This document shows positions 34,112 to 43,667 of a DNA stretch of 63,715 nt, one piece after another. The notes beneath the pieces were generated by a model. It was not told where the DNA came from and made no database searches. It worked only from the letters and a program-made list of their open reading frames with translations. Location: positions 1 through 63,715 of the forward strand of contig NZ_QRUF01000013.1 of the NCBI RefSeq assembly GCF_003458415.1. The letters are read 5' to 3'. Source of the stretch: Collinsella sp. AF25-2LB (GTDB lineage: Bacteria > Actinomycetota > Coriobacteriia > Coriobacteriales > Coriobacteriaceae). Both the position numbers and the translations under genes were made by a program. How positions within the stretch are numbered: the first letter of the stretch is position 1; each line of letters opens with the position of its first letter.

Positions 34112-36892
34112 TTGGCGCGCGGATCTGCACAAAACGCCAAAGGCAATAAAGCCAACAACCAACCGGCATCTGCTAAGGGTGCCGGTTCCCATCTTCGTGC
34201 CAATAAGGGCCACGAGACCGACTTCGACGATTTTGAGCCCCTGGTCGAGCCCTCGGCCAACCGCGATATCGCCGGCGTGGTCATCGCCGTTTTGGCGATT
34301 GCGTCCTTCATTGCCGTGATTTCGCCGGCGACTGCACCCGTTACGGCTGCGGTTGCCGGTTTCTACCACCTGGGCTTTGGTCTGGGCGCCTACGTGCTGC
34401 CGATCGTTATTTTGCTGTTTGCCGCCACGCTCTTTTTAGGCGAGGACTCGCCGCTCAACGTGCGCTCTGTTGCGGGCGGAGCCGTGGTCTTTATCGCCGT
34501 CGTCTCCATTCTTTCGCTGATGGTGCCGGGTACGAGTGTCTCGTGTGACCTTATGTTCACGCCGCAAAATTTGTCCGCCTCGGGTGGCTACATCGGTGCG
34601 TTTATTGCGAGTGCGCTGCAGAATGCCCTGGGTAAGCCTATCGCGATGGTAGTCCTGTTGGGCCTTGTCGTCGTGGGCTTGGTCATCATCGGCTTTTCGG
34701 TGGGTGGCGTGCTGCGCTCTGCTCGCGACCGTGCGGCCGATTTTGCCGAGCGCCGTCGTGCCGATGTCAACGCCAGCCCGTGGGGTGACGACGAAGCCCT
34801 GTCGGTGCCCGGCGTTGCCCGTCCGCACCTGAGCATTCTTCGTCAAAAGGGCTCCGATGCTGCCGTGACCACGGTCATGGACAACGATGTGGACCCGGTT
34901 TTGGACGATGACGACGAGGACGAGAATCCGTTTGTCGACGTGTCCGAGTCGGTTGAGGTTGAGCGCGCTAAGACGACGCTGCTGCCGCGCCGCCATGCCA
35001 AGAAGGGCAAGGCTGCGCCTAAGCTCAATACAAGCGAGCCCGACCCGTCTTGGTCCGATAGCGAGATTGAGCTCACCGAGGGCGATGACGAGGACGACGA
35101 GGCTCCGATTGAGACCGCAAAGACAACTTTGCTGCCGCGTCGCCATGCAAAGCGCGACCAGGTAACCGGCCAGCTTTCGATGGAAGACGACCCCGATAAG
35201 ATCGACGAGTTCGAGCCGCCGTTTGCCGTGAATCCTGTCTCGGCAGCACCTCAGATTCCCGACTTCTTGAAGCATCCCAAGGTTGCCGATGCGCCTGCCT
35301 CGAGTGCCGTCGAATCGGCTGCGGCTAGCGATGGGGGAGCGGACGGTGGCGCCGCAGATAACGAGGGCGAAGAAGAGGACGGCCTCAAGCTTCCGCCGCT
35401 CGAAATCCTGCATGCCAACCCGCAGTCGGCTTCCGCCGCGTCTTCGGACAAGGAGTTGGAGCAGACCGCTGAGTCACTGCAATCCACCTTGCTTGAGTTT
35501 GGCCGCAGTGCCCGCGTGGTCGGCTGGATCGCCGGCCCCACGGTGACGACCTTTAAGCTGCAACCTGGTGAGGGCGAGCGCGTGAGCAAGATTTCGAGCC
35601 TCGAGGACGATATCGCGCTTTCGCTCGCTGCCCAGTCGGTACGTATCTTTGCCCCGATCCCCGGCACCTCGCTCGTGGGCATCGAGATTCCCAACCGCAA
35701 GCGCCAGAACGTCAACCTGGGCGACGTGCTGCCCTATGTGAAGGGCGGTCCGCTCGAGCTCGCCATCGGCCGCGATGCCGAGGGCACGCCGGTTGTCGCC
35801 GACCTTGCCAAGATGCCCCACCTGTTGATTGCCGGTACGACCGGTTCTGGAAAGTCGGTGATGATCAACTCCATCATCACGACTCTGCTCATGCGTACTC
35901 TTCCCGAGGACGTTCGCCTGATCATGGTCGACCCCAAGCGCGTCGAGCTTGCGGGCTATAACGGACTGCCGCATCTCTATGTGCCCGTGGTGACCGAGCC
36001 CAAGCAGGCCGCGAGCGCTCTGCAATGGGCCGTGTCCGAGATGGAGCGTCGCCTGAAGGTCTTCGAGCGTCTCAACGTGCGTAAGATCTCGACCTACAAC
36101 GAAAAGCAGGCCGCCGGCGAGTTTGAGCATTACGACAATCCGCCGCAAAAGATGCCCTACCTGGTCATCATCATTGACGAGCTCTCGGACCTGATGATGG
36201 TCGCCGGCAAGGATGTTGAGGCCTCGATCGTACGTATTGCACAGCTGGGCCGTGCCGCCGGCATTCATCTTATCGTGGCCACGCAGCGCCCCAGCTCCAA
36301 CGTGGTGACGGGCCTCATTAAGGCCAACATCACCAACCGCATCGCCTTTAACGTCGCCACGGGCATCGACTCGCGCGTCATCATCGACCAGATGGGCGCC
36401 GAAAAGCTCACCGGTTTGGGCGACATGCTGTTCTCCAAGGTCGACTGGGGCAAGCCCCGCCGTATCCAGGGCTGCTTTGTCTCGGATGATGAAATCAACG
36501 AGATTGTCGAGTTCGTCAAGTCGCAGAGCGAGCCCGACTACCACGAGGAGATCCTGTCTGCCGTGACGCCCGCTTCCATGTCCATGGCGGGTGGCGGCGG
36601 CATTGTCCGCACCGTAGTCGCCGAGCCGCAAGACGACGATCCGCTCATTTGGGAAGCCGCCCATATTGTGGTGGAATCGCAGCTTGGCTCCACATCTGGC
36701 CTGCAACGTCGTCTGAAGGTTGGCTATGCGCGTGCCGGGCGTATTATGGACATGCTGGAAGAAAAGGGTGTCGTTGGTCCGCCTGACGGTTCCAAGCCGC
36801 GTGAGGTTCTGCTGGACGAAGAGGGTCTTGCCGCGCTGAAATCTGTCGACGCCGAGATGGCACGTGAAGATCGTGAGTTTGGAGGATTCTGA
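34112..36892 (+). CDS. ftsK: DNA translocase FtsK/SpoIIIE
   Basis: 926 aa. Four N-terminal membrane helices (between about 50 and 205), a long acidic Asp/Glu-rich linker (about 225-430) in which TTLLPRRHAK occurs twice, then the RecA-like motor with Walker A GTTGSGKS and DELSDLMMV, and a C-terminal winged-helix gamma domain (VGYARAGRIMDMLEE). It pumps chromosomal DNA through the division septum. The likely start is TTG 34112, after GGAGG within the end of rnj. The following gene overlaps its stop. Confidence 0.94.
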   Translation: MARGSAQNAKGNKANNQPASAKGAGSHLRANKGHETDFDDFEPLVEPSANRDIAGVVIAVLAIASFIAVISPATAPVTAAVAGFYHLGFGLGAYVLPIVILLFAATLFLGEDSPLNVRSVAGGAVVFIAVVSILSLMVPGTSVSCDLMFTPQNLSASGGYIGAFIASALQNALGKPIAMVVLLGLVVVGLVIIGFSVGGVLRSARDRAADFAERRRADVNASPWGDDEALSVPGVARPHLSILRQKGSDAAVTTVMDNDVDPVLDDDDEDENPFVDVSESVEVERAKTTLLPRRHAKKGKAAPKLNTSEPDPSWSDSEIELTEGDDEDDEAPIETAKTTLLPRRHAKRDQVTGQLSMEDDPDKIDEFEPPFAVNPVSAAPQIPDFLKHPKVADAPASSAVESAAASDGGADGGAADNEGEEEDGLKLPPLEILHANPQSASAASSDKELEQTAESLQSTLLEFGRSARVVGWIAGPTVTTFKLQPGEGERVSKISSLEDDIALSLAAQSVRIFAPIPGTSLVGIEIPNRKRQNVNLGDVLPYVKGGPLELAIGRDAEGTPVVADLAKMPHLLIAGTTGSGKSVMINSIITTLLMRTLPEDVRLIMVDPKRVELAGYNGLPHLYVPVVTEPKQAASALQWAVSEMERRLKVFERLNVRKISTYNEKQAAGEFEHYDNPPQKMPYLVIIIDELSDLMMVAGKDVEASIVRIAQLGRAAGIHLIVATQRPSSNVVTGLIKANITNRIAFNVATGIDSRVIIDQMGAEKLTGLGDMLFSKVDWGKPRRIQGCFVSDDEINEIVEFVKSQSEPDYHEEILSAVTPASMSMAGGGGIVRTVVAEPQDDDPLIWEAAHIVVESQLGSTSGLQRRLKVGYARAGRIMDMLEEKGVVGPPDGSKPREVLLDEEGLAALKSVDAEMAREDREFGGF

Positions 36893-38403
36893 TGGCTGCA
36901 CGCTTTGGTGACATGCTGCTCGAGCAGCGTCGCCGAATGGGCCTTTCCATTCAGCAGGTCGCCAACACCATCAAAATCAGGCCGCAGATCATCGAGTTTT
37001 TCGAGACCGGTAACTTTGCTTCGATGCCGCCGCGCGGCTATGCGCAGGGCATGATTTCGAGCTATGCTCGCTTTTTGGGCCTCAATCCGCGCGAGGTCGT
37101 CAATGCCTACTTTGACGACCTGATGGCATACGAACGCGAGACGTCGCAGCAGGGCGGTCGTTTTCAGGACGCCGCTGGCTACGTCAATTCGCGTTCCTCG
37201 GTCGATAACGGGCGCTTCCTGATGGTTCAGGGCGGTCGTTCGACGCGTTATGGACAGCGTCCTCAGCAGGCCGGTTATATTACCGAGACGGGTTCGGGCG
37301 AGGAGATTCGTTCGCAGCGTGACCGGTTCCGCAGTACGCCGATGCCCGAGGACCGTGCACTTCCCGCTGCCCGCGGCGTGGCTCGTGACCCTCGTGCCGG
37401 CTACGGCGACGGCGGCTATTCCGATCGCGGTTACCGTGGGGTCTCTTCTGGTCGCTCTCGCGGTGGCTATGCGGATGCCGATACCACGCAGGTGACGCCG
37501 CGTCTTCGCTCTCAATCACAGCCGTATGGCCAGCGCTCTTCGGCTCCGCGTTCGGGCCAGCGTGGCTATCAAGGCCGCGGTGAACTTGCGCCCCGCTCGG
37601 GTCAGCGCAGCCTTCAGGGCCAGGGTGGCTATCGCGGCCGTTCCGATAGCAATCGTGGTCGTATGCCTCAGGGAGGCGGCCGCAGCAGTTCCAATCGTGG
37701 ACGCGGCGGATCACGTACTCCTCAAAACAACGGGCTCGATCCGCGTATCGTCTACGCCGGCATCGGTGCCGTTGCGCTGTTGTTGATTGTGCTCATCGTG
37801 GTGCTTCTGCGCGGCTGCGCATCTTCGGCGCCCGAGACCACGCCCGAGACGCCCACTGCTACCAAGACGACGACCAAGAAGTCTTCTAAGAAGACCGAAA
37901 CGGTCGACGAGGACGAAGACACCGATGAGGCGACGGATGAGTCGACTGACTCGGACGCTACCAAGACGACGGCCAAGAAGGAAGAGAACGAGGTCACGAA
38001 GGTCAAAGTCTCCGTTGCCAAGGGAAAGACCGCGTGGATTGAGGTCAAGGTCGACGGCAAGTCGGTCTATGGCGCCCAAGCGACTGGCCCCTTTGAGCAG
38101 GAGTACTCGCCCGAGTCCTCGATCGAGATCACCACGTCCAAGCCTTCCGATGTCACCGTTACCAAGAACGGTGAAAAGGTTCGTTACGATACCAAGACCT
38201 CGGGCGTGGCGCGTGTGACGATCACCGTTCCCAAGAAGGAGACGACTGATTCCGAGAATGGTGAAAGTTCTGATGGTACCGATACCACCGATGGTGCCGA
38301 TACCACCGACGTTACCGATGCCCAGTCCACGGATGGCGCCGATACCGCAACTGACGGTCAGACACCCACCGATTCTATTGACTATTCGTACGATAGCTAC
38401 TAA
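36892..38403 (+). CDS. RodZ-like helix-turn-helix membrane protein with an Arg/Gly-rich segment
   Basis: 503 aa. The N-terminal helix-turn-helix (about 1-70, MLLEQRRRMGLSIQQVANTI) is typical of RodZ/YmfM. A low-complexity basic region rich in Arg, Gly, Ser and Gln (about 85-280, repeats such as SGQRGYQGRGEL and SNRGRGG) precedes one membrane helix (about 284-306). The outside part is a Thr/Lys/Asp linker, a DUF4115-like beta domain (KVSVAKGKTAWIEVKVDG), then a Thr/Asp tail. RodZ anchors the elongation cytoskeleton; the role here is inferred. The ATG overlaps the ftsK stop (ATGA-type TGATG). Confidence 0.8.
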   Translation: MAARFGDMLLEQRRRMGLSIQQVANTIKIRPQIIEFFETGNFASMPPRGYAQGMISSYARFLGLNPREVVNAYFDDLMAYERETSQQGGRFQDAAGYVNSRSSVDNGRFLMVQGGRSTRYGQRPQQAGYITETGSGEEIRSQRDRFRSTPMPEDRALPAARGVARDPRAGYGDGGYSDRGYRGVSSGRSRGGYADADTTQVTPRLRSQSQPYGQRSSAPRSGQRGYQGRGELAPRSGQRSLQGQGGYRGRSDSNRGRMPQGGGRSSSNRGRGGSRTPQNNGLDPRIVYAGIGAVALLLIVLIVVLLRGCASSAPETTPETPTATKTTTKKSSKKTETVDEDEDTDEATDESTDSDATKTTAKKEENEVTKVKVSVAKGKTAWIEVKVDGKSVYGAQATGPFEQEYSPESSIEITTSKPSDVTVTKNGEKVRYDTKTSGVARVTITVPKKETTDSENGESSDGTDTTDGADTTDVTDAQSTDGADTATDGQTPTDSIDYSYDSY

Positions 38404-38429
38404 GCCGCTCGTACGCGAAAGGAAACATC

Positions 38430-38927
38430 ATGGCTAAAGATTCCAGCTTCGACGTCGTGTCCGAGGTCAACATGCAAGAGGTCGACAACGCCTTCCAGCA
38501 GACCACGCGCGAGATTTCCCAGCGCTATGACCTTAAGGATTCCGGCGCCACGATCGAGCTTTCGAAGGGCGACAAGCTCTTTACGATCAGCGCCCCGGCT
38601 GACTTTGTCTCTAAGCAGATTATCGACGTGCTGAGTTCCAAGCTCATCAAGCGCGGCATTGACCTCAAGGCTGTCTCGTGGGATGCTCCTCAGGCGGCAT
38701 CGGGCGGCACCGTGCGCGTGCTCGGCCATATTGTCGAGGGTATCGACCAGGCGACCGCCAAGAAGATCAACAAGGACATCAAGGACCAAAAGCTCAAGGT
38801 CAAGGTGACCATCGAGGCCGACAAGCTGCGTGTTTCCTCTGCTTCGAAGGATGCGTTGCAGACCGTAATCCAGTTCCTGCGCGACCAGGACTACGGCCAG
38901 CCGCTACAGTTCACCAACTACCGCTAA
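38430..38927 (+). CDS. YajQ family nucleotide-binding protein
   Basis: 165 aa, UPF0234. Starts MAKDSSFDVVSEVNMQEVDNA and ends QFLRDQDYGQPLQFTNYR-type, both hallmarks of the family (two ferredoxin-like folds). Some members bind cyclic di-GMP or tRNA; nothing in the sequence decides the role here. It stands between the RodZ-like gene and rimO, 26 bp and 27 bp apart, so it probably is cotranscribed. Confidence 0.88.
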   Translation: MAKDSSFDVVSEVNMQEVDNAFQQTTREISQRYDLKDSGATIELSKGDKLFTISAPADFVSKQIIDVLSSKLIKRGIDLKAVSWDAPQAASGGTVRVLGHIVEGIDQATAKKINKDIKDQKLKVKVTIEADKLRVSSASKDALQTVIQFLRDQDYGQPLQFTNYR

Positions 38928-38954
38928 TATCATTCGAAAGGACCGCTCTCCAAC

Positions 38955-40304
38955 ATGGATACACCGTTGGGCTCCGTGCTCTACATCACCCTCGGGTGCG
39001 CTAAGAACGAGGTCGACACCGACCGCATGCGTTCTCTTTTGACTGCTGCGGGCTACGAGGATGCATTCGACCCGCAGGATGCCGATATCGCCATCGTCAA
39101 TACATGCTCGTTCCTCGCCTCCGCAACGTCCGAGAGCATCGAGACCACGCTCGAGCTCGCCAACGAGGTTCAGGACGGCGTTCGTTCTTGCCCCATCGTT
39201 ATGTGCGGCTGTGTGCCGTCGCGCTATGGCGACGACCTGCCTGACGAGCTGCCCGAGGTCGCTGCCTTTGTGAAGGCCGACGAGGAGGACGGCATCGTGG
39301 CGGTCATCGATGGCGTGCTGGGTGTCGAGCGCGAGATTGCAGCCTATATCCCGCAGGTCAAACGTACCGTCGAGGGTGCTGTCGCCTACGTCAAGATTTC
39401 CGATGGCTGCAACCGCTTCTGCAGCTTCTGCATGATTCCCTACATCCGCGGCCGCTATCATTCGCGCAATGCCGAGAGCATCATCTCCGAGGTGCGCGAC
39501 CTGGTTGCCGGCGGTGTGCGCGAGATCGTGCTGATCGGCCAGGACACGGGCATCTGGGGTACCGACTTTGCCGACGAGGACGTCGCCGATGGCTCGCCGC
39601 GCAATCTGGCGCAGCTGCTGCGTGCCGTCGCCGAGGCCGTGCGCCCGCACAACGTCTGGGTCCGCGTGCTCTATCTGCAGCCCGAGGGCATGACTGACGA
39701 ACTCATCGAGACGATTCGCGATACGCCCGAGGTGCTGCCCTATATCGATATCCCCGTGCAGCACTGCGACGCGCGCATTCTCAAGGCCATGCGCCGTTCT
39801 GGTTCGCGCCAGGAGCTCGAGGACCTGTTCCGCGATCTGCGTGAGCGTATCCCCGGCATCGTGATCCGTTCCACGGCCATGGTCGGCTTCCCGACCGAGA
39901 CCGACGACGAGTTCCGCGACCTTATCGACTTTATGGACACCGTCGGCTTTGACTACACGAGCGTCTTTGCCTACTCGCAGGAGGAGGGCAGCCTGGCCGC
40001 TAAGATGGAGGGTCAGGTCGACGAAGAGGTCAAGCTCGAGCGCGCCCAGGAGGCCATGGACCTGGCCGAGTCGCTCGGTTTTGCCGCCACTGCCGCACAT
40101 GTGGGCGAGCGCGCCCAGGTGATCGTCGACGGTATCGAAGAGACCGAGGATGGCGCCGAGCTGATCGGCCATGCCTGGTTCCAGGCGCCCGATTCCGATG
40201 GCGCGGTGCATCTGGACGCCAGCGAGGCGTCCATGGGCGATATTCTGACCGTCGAGTTTACCGATAGCTTCTGCTATGAGCTTATCGGTCATGTTGTGGA
40301 GTAG
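38955..40304 (+). CDS. rimO: Ribosomal protein S12 methylthiotransferase RimO
   Basis: 449 aa. UPF0004 domain with YITLGCAKNEVD, NTCSF and MCGC cluster cysteines; radical-SAM motif CNRFCSFCMIPYIRG; C-terminal TRAM. LGCAKN is the RimO version of the motif. It adds a methylthio group to a conserved Asp of S12. ATG 38955 with GAAAGGA upstream. pgsA follows 9 bp later. Confidence 0.93.
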   Translation: MDTPLGSVLYITLGCAKNEVDTDRMRSLLTAAGYEDAFDPQDADIAIVNTCSFLASATSESIETTLELANEVQDGVRSCPIVMCGCVPSRYGDDLPDELPEVAAFVKADEEDGIVAVIDGVLGVEREIAAYIPQVKRTVEGAVAYVKISDGCNRFCSFCMIPYIRGRYHSRNAESIISEVRDLVAGGVREIVLIGQDTGIWGTDFADEDVADGSPRNLAQLLRAVAEAVRPHNVWVRVLYLQPEGMTDELIETIRDTPEVLPYIDIPVQHCDARILKAMRRSGSRQELEDLFRDLRERIPGIVIRSTAMVGFPTETDDEFRDLIDFMDTVGFDYTSVFAYSQEEGSLAAKMEGQVDEEVKLERAQEAMDLAESLGFAATAAHVGERAQVIVDGIEETEDGAELIGHAWFQAPDSDGAVHLDASEASMGDILTVEFTDSFCYELIGHVVE

Positions 40305-40313
40305 GAGAGCGTC

Positions 40314-40952
40314 GTGGCTAACGAGAGCAATAAGGAACTGACGAGTGTCTGGACGCCCGCCAACATCGTGACGTGCGTTCGCATCGTCTTTATCCCGGTG
40401 TTCATGATCGTGTCGGCGCTTTCTCACACGAGTGTTGCCGGTACGGATTGGAGCACCTTCGACGGCCCGCTCGCCGCCGCTGCCTTCATTCTGTATGTGA
40501 TCCTGTCGTGCACCGATAAGGTCGACGGTTATCTGGCGCGTTCGCGCAACGAGATCACCGACTTCGGTAAATTCTTGGACCCCATCGCCGATAAGCTGCT
40601 CGTGTTCTCGGCCCTGCTGCTGTTCTTGGATTTTGGCGCGGTGACCGTGTGGTCCGTGTTCATTATCCTGTTCCGCGAGCTGCTGGTGAGCGCCCTTCGC
40701 ATGGTCGCGAGTGCGGCCGGTGTGGTCGTTGCGGCCGATAAGCTCGGCAAGTACAAGACGGCAACCACGATGGTCTCCATTTGCGGTTACCTGTGCGTTT
40801 TTGCTATGGCCGGCTTGCACCTTGGCCCGGTGGCGCTGACGCTCGGCATCTACTCGGTGTCGCGCTTCCTGTACGCCGTTGCCGTTGTCCTGACCGTTAT
40901 CTCGGGCGCCCAGTACTTCTGGAACTGCCGCAAGATCGTCTTTTCGGTCTAG
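40314..40952 (+). CDS. pgsA: CDP-diacylglycerol-glycerol-3-phosphate 3-phosphatidyltransferase
   Basis: 212 aa membrane enzyme of the CDP-alcohol phosphatidyltransferase family. The catalytic pattern D-x3-D-G-x2-A-R-x8-G-x3-D-x3-D is complete, from CTDKVDGYLAR to KFLDPIADK. It makes phosphatidylglycerol phosphate. About five to six hydrophobic helices. Start GTG 40314 after TAGGAGAG. The pgsA-cinA-recA order is conserved in Gram-positive bacteria, which supports this copy as the genuine PgsA; the 61-kb paralogue is in a different context. Confidence 0.9.
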   Translation: MANESNKELTSVWTPANIVTCVRIVFIPVFMIVSALSHTSVAGTDWSTFDGPLAAAAFILYVILSCTDKVDGYLARSRNEITDFGKFLDPIADKLLVFSALLLFLDFGAVTVWSVFIILFRELLVSALRMVASAAGVVVAADKLGKYKTATTMVSICGYLCVFAMAGLHLGPVALTLGIYSVSRFLYAVAVVLTVISGAQYFWNCRKIVFSV

Positions 40953-40958
40953 GTCCTG

Positions 40959-41495
40959 GTGGGTATGACGGACTCTTTTGAGCAGATTTCCGCACATAAC
41001 GAGGAGCTGGCGCGTGATATTGTCGAGCGCGCGAGCGCTCGGGGCGTGACGGTTTCGACGGCTGAGTCGCTGACGGCGGGTATGATCGCCTCGACGATTG
41101 CCGATATCCCGGGCGCCTCGGCGGTGCTGCGTGGCGGTGCGGTGACCTATTGCGATGAGATTAAGCATCGTGTTCTTGGTGTTGAGCAGGAGACGCTCGA
41201 CCGCTATACCGCGGTGTCGCATCAGACCGCGCGCGAGATGGCGGTGGGTTCGCTGGAGCTGTACCAGAGCGATATTGCAGTGAGCGTAACGGGTTATGCC
41301 GGCCCCGGCGGTGGCACTGAGGACGATCCGGCGGGCACTTTCTATATTGGCTGGGCGCATCGTTCCGCCGATGGGGGCGTGCCGGTCGTGGACTCTGTGC
41401 GCTGCCACTATGAGGGCGACCGTTCGTGTGTTCGTGCCCATGCGGTCGCGGAGGCATTGGGGCGCATTGCCCTTGTGCTCAACTCTATGGAATAG
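40959..41495 (+). CDS. CinA C-terminal domain protein (nicotinamide-nucleotide amidohydrolase)
   Basis: 178 aa, only the C-terminal CinA/PncC domain: STAESLTAGMIASTIADIPGAS, SVTGYAGPGGGT and the closing AVAEALGRIAL. PncC deamidates NMN in the pyridine nucleotide cycle. The N-terminal MoaB-like half found in full CinA is missing, which is common. The start may be GTG 40959 or ATG 40965; neither ribosome site is strong. It precedes recA as cinA does in Bacillus and Streptococcus. Confidence 0.88.
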   Translation: MGMTDSFEQISAHNEELARDIVERASARGVTVSTAESLTAGMIASTIADIPGASAVLRGGAVTYCDEIKHRVLGVEQETLDRYTAVSHQTAREMAVGSLELYQSDIAVSVTGYAGPGGGTEDDPAGTFYIGWAHRSADGGVPVVDSVRCHYEGDRSCVRAHAVAEALGRIALVLNSME

Positions 41496-41502
41496 ACATG
41501 TT

Positions 41503-41526
41503 TTAAGGGGCCTTAGGGCCCCTTAA
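41503..41526 (+). terminator. Terminator-like palindrome after the cinA-type gene
   Basis: TTAAGGGGCC and GGCCCCTTAA are perfectly inverted around TTAG. The following bases are TTG only, so a weak or bidirectional terminator. Confidence 0.6.
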
Positions 41527-41600
41527 TTGTGGAGATAGGGACCTCTGACAAATTTAGCGTTTGTGCTGGTTGTAGATGTATTTTTGCCTGCCTTGTTCAT

Positions 41601-41663
41601 ATTTGGTCCTTTGTGGTCAAGTATTTGGTCAGTGTTTGGTCGGCGTTTGGTTGGGTTTTGGAA
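41601..41663 (+). repeat. Phased TTTGGTC repeats upstream of recA
   Basis: TTTGGTC-type units begin at roughly 11-bp intervals in the second half (TATTTGGTCAG, TGTTTGGTCGG, CGTTTGGTTGG, GTTTTGGAAAG, from about 41622 to 41665), with earlier looser copies from 41601. This is about one helical turn, so a protein could contact one face. Part of it matches the comEA upstream region. Confidence 0.5.
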
Positions 41664-41693
41664 AGACCGCCTGCATATGATTGGCCTGAACGG

Positions 41694-41722
41694 TTGACCA
41701 CGAACAGCCGTTCGTTTATTAT
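41694..41722 (+). promoter_or_regulatory. recA promoter with a LexA box in the spacer
   Basis: TTGACC (41694-41699), a 17-bp spacer, and TATTAT (41717-41722) make a good sigma-A promoter. The spacer holds GAAC-AGCC-GTTC (41702-41713), an exact match to the Gram-positive LexA box GAACN4GTTC. LexA bound there would block RNA polymerase, so recA should be SOS-inducible. Confidence 0.85.
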
Positions 41723-41752
41723 CGATGCAGGTTGTTAAGAGGAGGGCTATTC

Positions 41753-42901
41753 ATGGCCAAGAATTCAGGTCCCGTACGTACCGTTCATGCTCGCACGACG
41801 GGTAAAGAGCGCGATGAGATGATCGCCACCACCAAGGCCGAGATCGAGAAGAAATTCGGCCAGGGTTCCATCATGAGGTACGGCGACGGTGGCCCCGAGC
41901 TCGAGGTCGAGGCCATTCCCACGGGCGCCCTGGCCCTCGATGCCGCGCTGGGTATCGGCGGCGTGCCGCGCGGCCGTATCGTCGAGATTTACGGTCCTGA
42001 GTCCTCCGGTAAGACGACGCTTTCGCTCGAGATCCTGGCCGAGGCCCAGGCAATGGGTGGCGTTGTGGCATTTATCGATGCCGAGCACGCGCTTGATCCC
42101 ACGTATGCCGCGCGCATCGGCGTGGATATCGACGAGGTACTGATTTCCCAGCCCGATACGGGTGAGCAGGCGCTCGAGATTGTTGACATGCTCGTGTGTT
42201 CCGGCGCCATCGATGCTATCGTCGTCGACTCCGTCGCCGCGCTGACCCCGCGTGCCGAGATCGAGGGAGAAATCGGCGACACTACGGTCGGTCTTCAGGC
42301 TCGCCTGATGAGCCAGGCGCTCCGCAAGCTCGCCGGCTCGCTGTCCAAGTCCAACACGACGTGCATCTTCATTAACCAGCTGCGTGAGAAGATCGGCGTC
42401 ATGTTCGGCAACCCCGAGACCACGACGGGCGGCCGCGCCCTTAAGTTCTTCTCTTCGGTGCGTATCGACATTCGCCGCATCGACAGCATTAAGCTTAAGG
42501 ACGAGGTTATCGGTAACCGCGTGCGCGCCAAGGTCGTTAAGAACAAGGTGGCAGCTCCGTTCCGTTCTGCTGAGTTCGACATCATGTACGGTACGGGCAT
42601 CTCTAAGGAGGGCTCGATTCTGGACATGGCTGTCGAGTGCGGCATTTGCAAGAAGATGGGCTCCTGGTTTGCCTATGGCGAGGATAAGCTCGGCAACGGT
42701 CGCGAGGCCGCCAAGGCGTTCCTGCGCGAACACCCCGATTGTGCCGACGAGATTGAGCATAAGGTCCGCCTTGCCTGTGGACTTGAGTTTGATGACGATG
42801 CTCCGTCCGAGGTCGAGCTGACCGATCAGCCTGCGCCTGAGGAGTTTGACGAGCTTTACGCCATCGATGGTTCCGCCATGCTCGATGATGACGACGAGTA
42901 G
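41753..42901 (+). CDS. recA: Recombinase RecA
   Basis: 382 aa. Walker [10 protein letters not shown] at 81-89; DNA-binding loop and [19 protein letters not shown] block intact; acidic C-terminal tail ending in DDDDE. It catalyses strand exchange and triggers LexA self-cleavage. ATG 41753 follows AGGAGGG. It has an SOS promoter and is followed 11 bp later by recX. Confidence 0.98.
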   Translation: MAKNSGPVRTVHARTTGKERDEMIATTKAEIEKKFGQGSIMRYGDGGPELEVEAIPTGALALDAALGIGGVPRGRIVEIYGPESSGKTTLSLEILAEAQAMGGVVAFIDAEHALDPTYAARIGVDIDEVLISQPDTGEQALEIVDMLVCSGAIDAIVVDSVAALTPRAEIEGEIGDTTVGLQARLMSQALRKLAGSLSKSNTTCIFINQLREKIGVMFGNPETTTGGRALKFFSSVRIDIRRIDSIKLKDEVIGNRVRAKVVKNKVAAPFRSAEFDIMYGTGISKEGSILDMAVECGICKKMGSWFAYGEDKLGNGREAAKAFLREHPDCADEIEHKVRLACGLEFDDDAPSEVELTDQPAPEEFDELYAIDGSAMLDDDDE

Positions 42902-42912
42902 CGGTTACGCTC

Positions 42913-43605
42913 ATGTCGTATACGGTGACCGAGGCCACGGTCGTCTTTCCCGATAAGAAGGCGGCCTCCTCGTTCTCGAGCGGGTATGCGTCCAAAAAGC
43001 CTTGCGCACATATCGATTGTGAGCTTGAGGGCGGTTTTGAGCGGTCCATTTGGATTCCCGTGCGGGTCGCGTGGCTGTATGTCAAAAACCGCCCCGATCT
43101 TCCCTGTGATTGGGACAACTTCCGTGAGGCGGTGCAGCTCATCGAGCGTAAATGTGCACTTACCATGGTGACCGAGATGCTATCGCGCCGCGACCATGCG
43201 ACGGGTGAGGTCCGTGACAAGCTGGCTCGCTACGGCTTTCACCAGCCCGCGATCGATTTCGCCGTCGAGCGCGCCACCGAGTATCACTTTTTAGACGACA
43301 ACCGCTTTTGCTCGTACTTTATCGAGGAGCGCAAGCGGCGCGGTTGGGGACAGCGCAAAATCGAGACCGAGCTCAAGCGCCGTCATGTCGTGCTCGATGA
43401 CATTCCCGGTTATCCCGAGGATTATTTTGCCGTCGAAGACGATTTGGCGCGTGCGTCAGCCCTGCTCGCCAAGCGGCGTGTTCCAGAGACGCGCGGATTC
43501 GAAAAACTGGTTCGGTTTTTGATGGGCAAGGGCTTCTCGTATCACATCGCCGCCGATGCCGTTAAGGCACGTCTCGATGCCGAACGCGAGGAATGTGCGG
43601 TTTAG
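42913..43605 (+). CDS. recX: Regulatory protein RecX
   Basis: 230 aa, helical three-repeat RecX protein (LARYGFHQPAIDFAVERATEYHFLDD-type repeat; RRGWGQRKIETELKRRHV-type second repeat; quoted in parts: YHFLDDNRFCSYFI and GWGQRKIETELKRR). It modulates RecA filaments. An about 80-residue N-terminal segment precedes the first repeat. Close spacing to recA implies the same SOS-controlled transcript. Confidence 0.87.
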   Translation: MSYTVTEATVVFPDKKAASSFSSGYASKKPCAHIDCELEGGFERSIWIPVRVAWLYVKNRPDLPCDWDNFREAVQLIERKCALTMVTEMLSRRDHATGEVRDKLARYGFHQPAIDFAVERATEYHFLDDNRFCSYFIEERKRRGWGQRKIETELKRRHVVLDDIPGYPEDYFAVEDDLARASALLAKRRVPETRGFEKLVRFLMGKGFSYHIAADAVKARLDAEREECAV

Positions 43606-43667
43606 GCGTATGCGTTTTGTGACCCTGCCGTTCACCGCGTTTTAGCCGCCGTGCCGGGGCCATTTAT

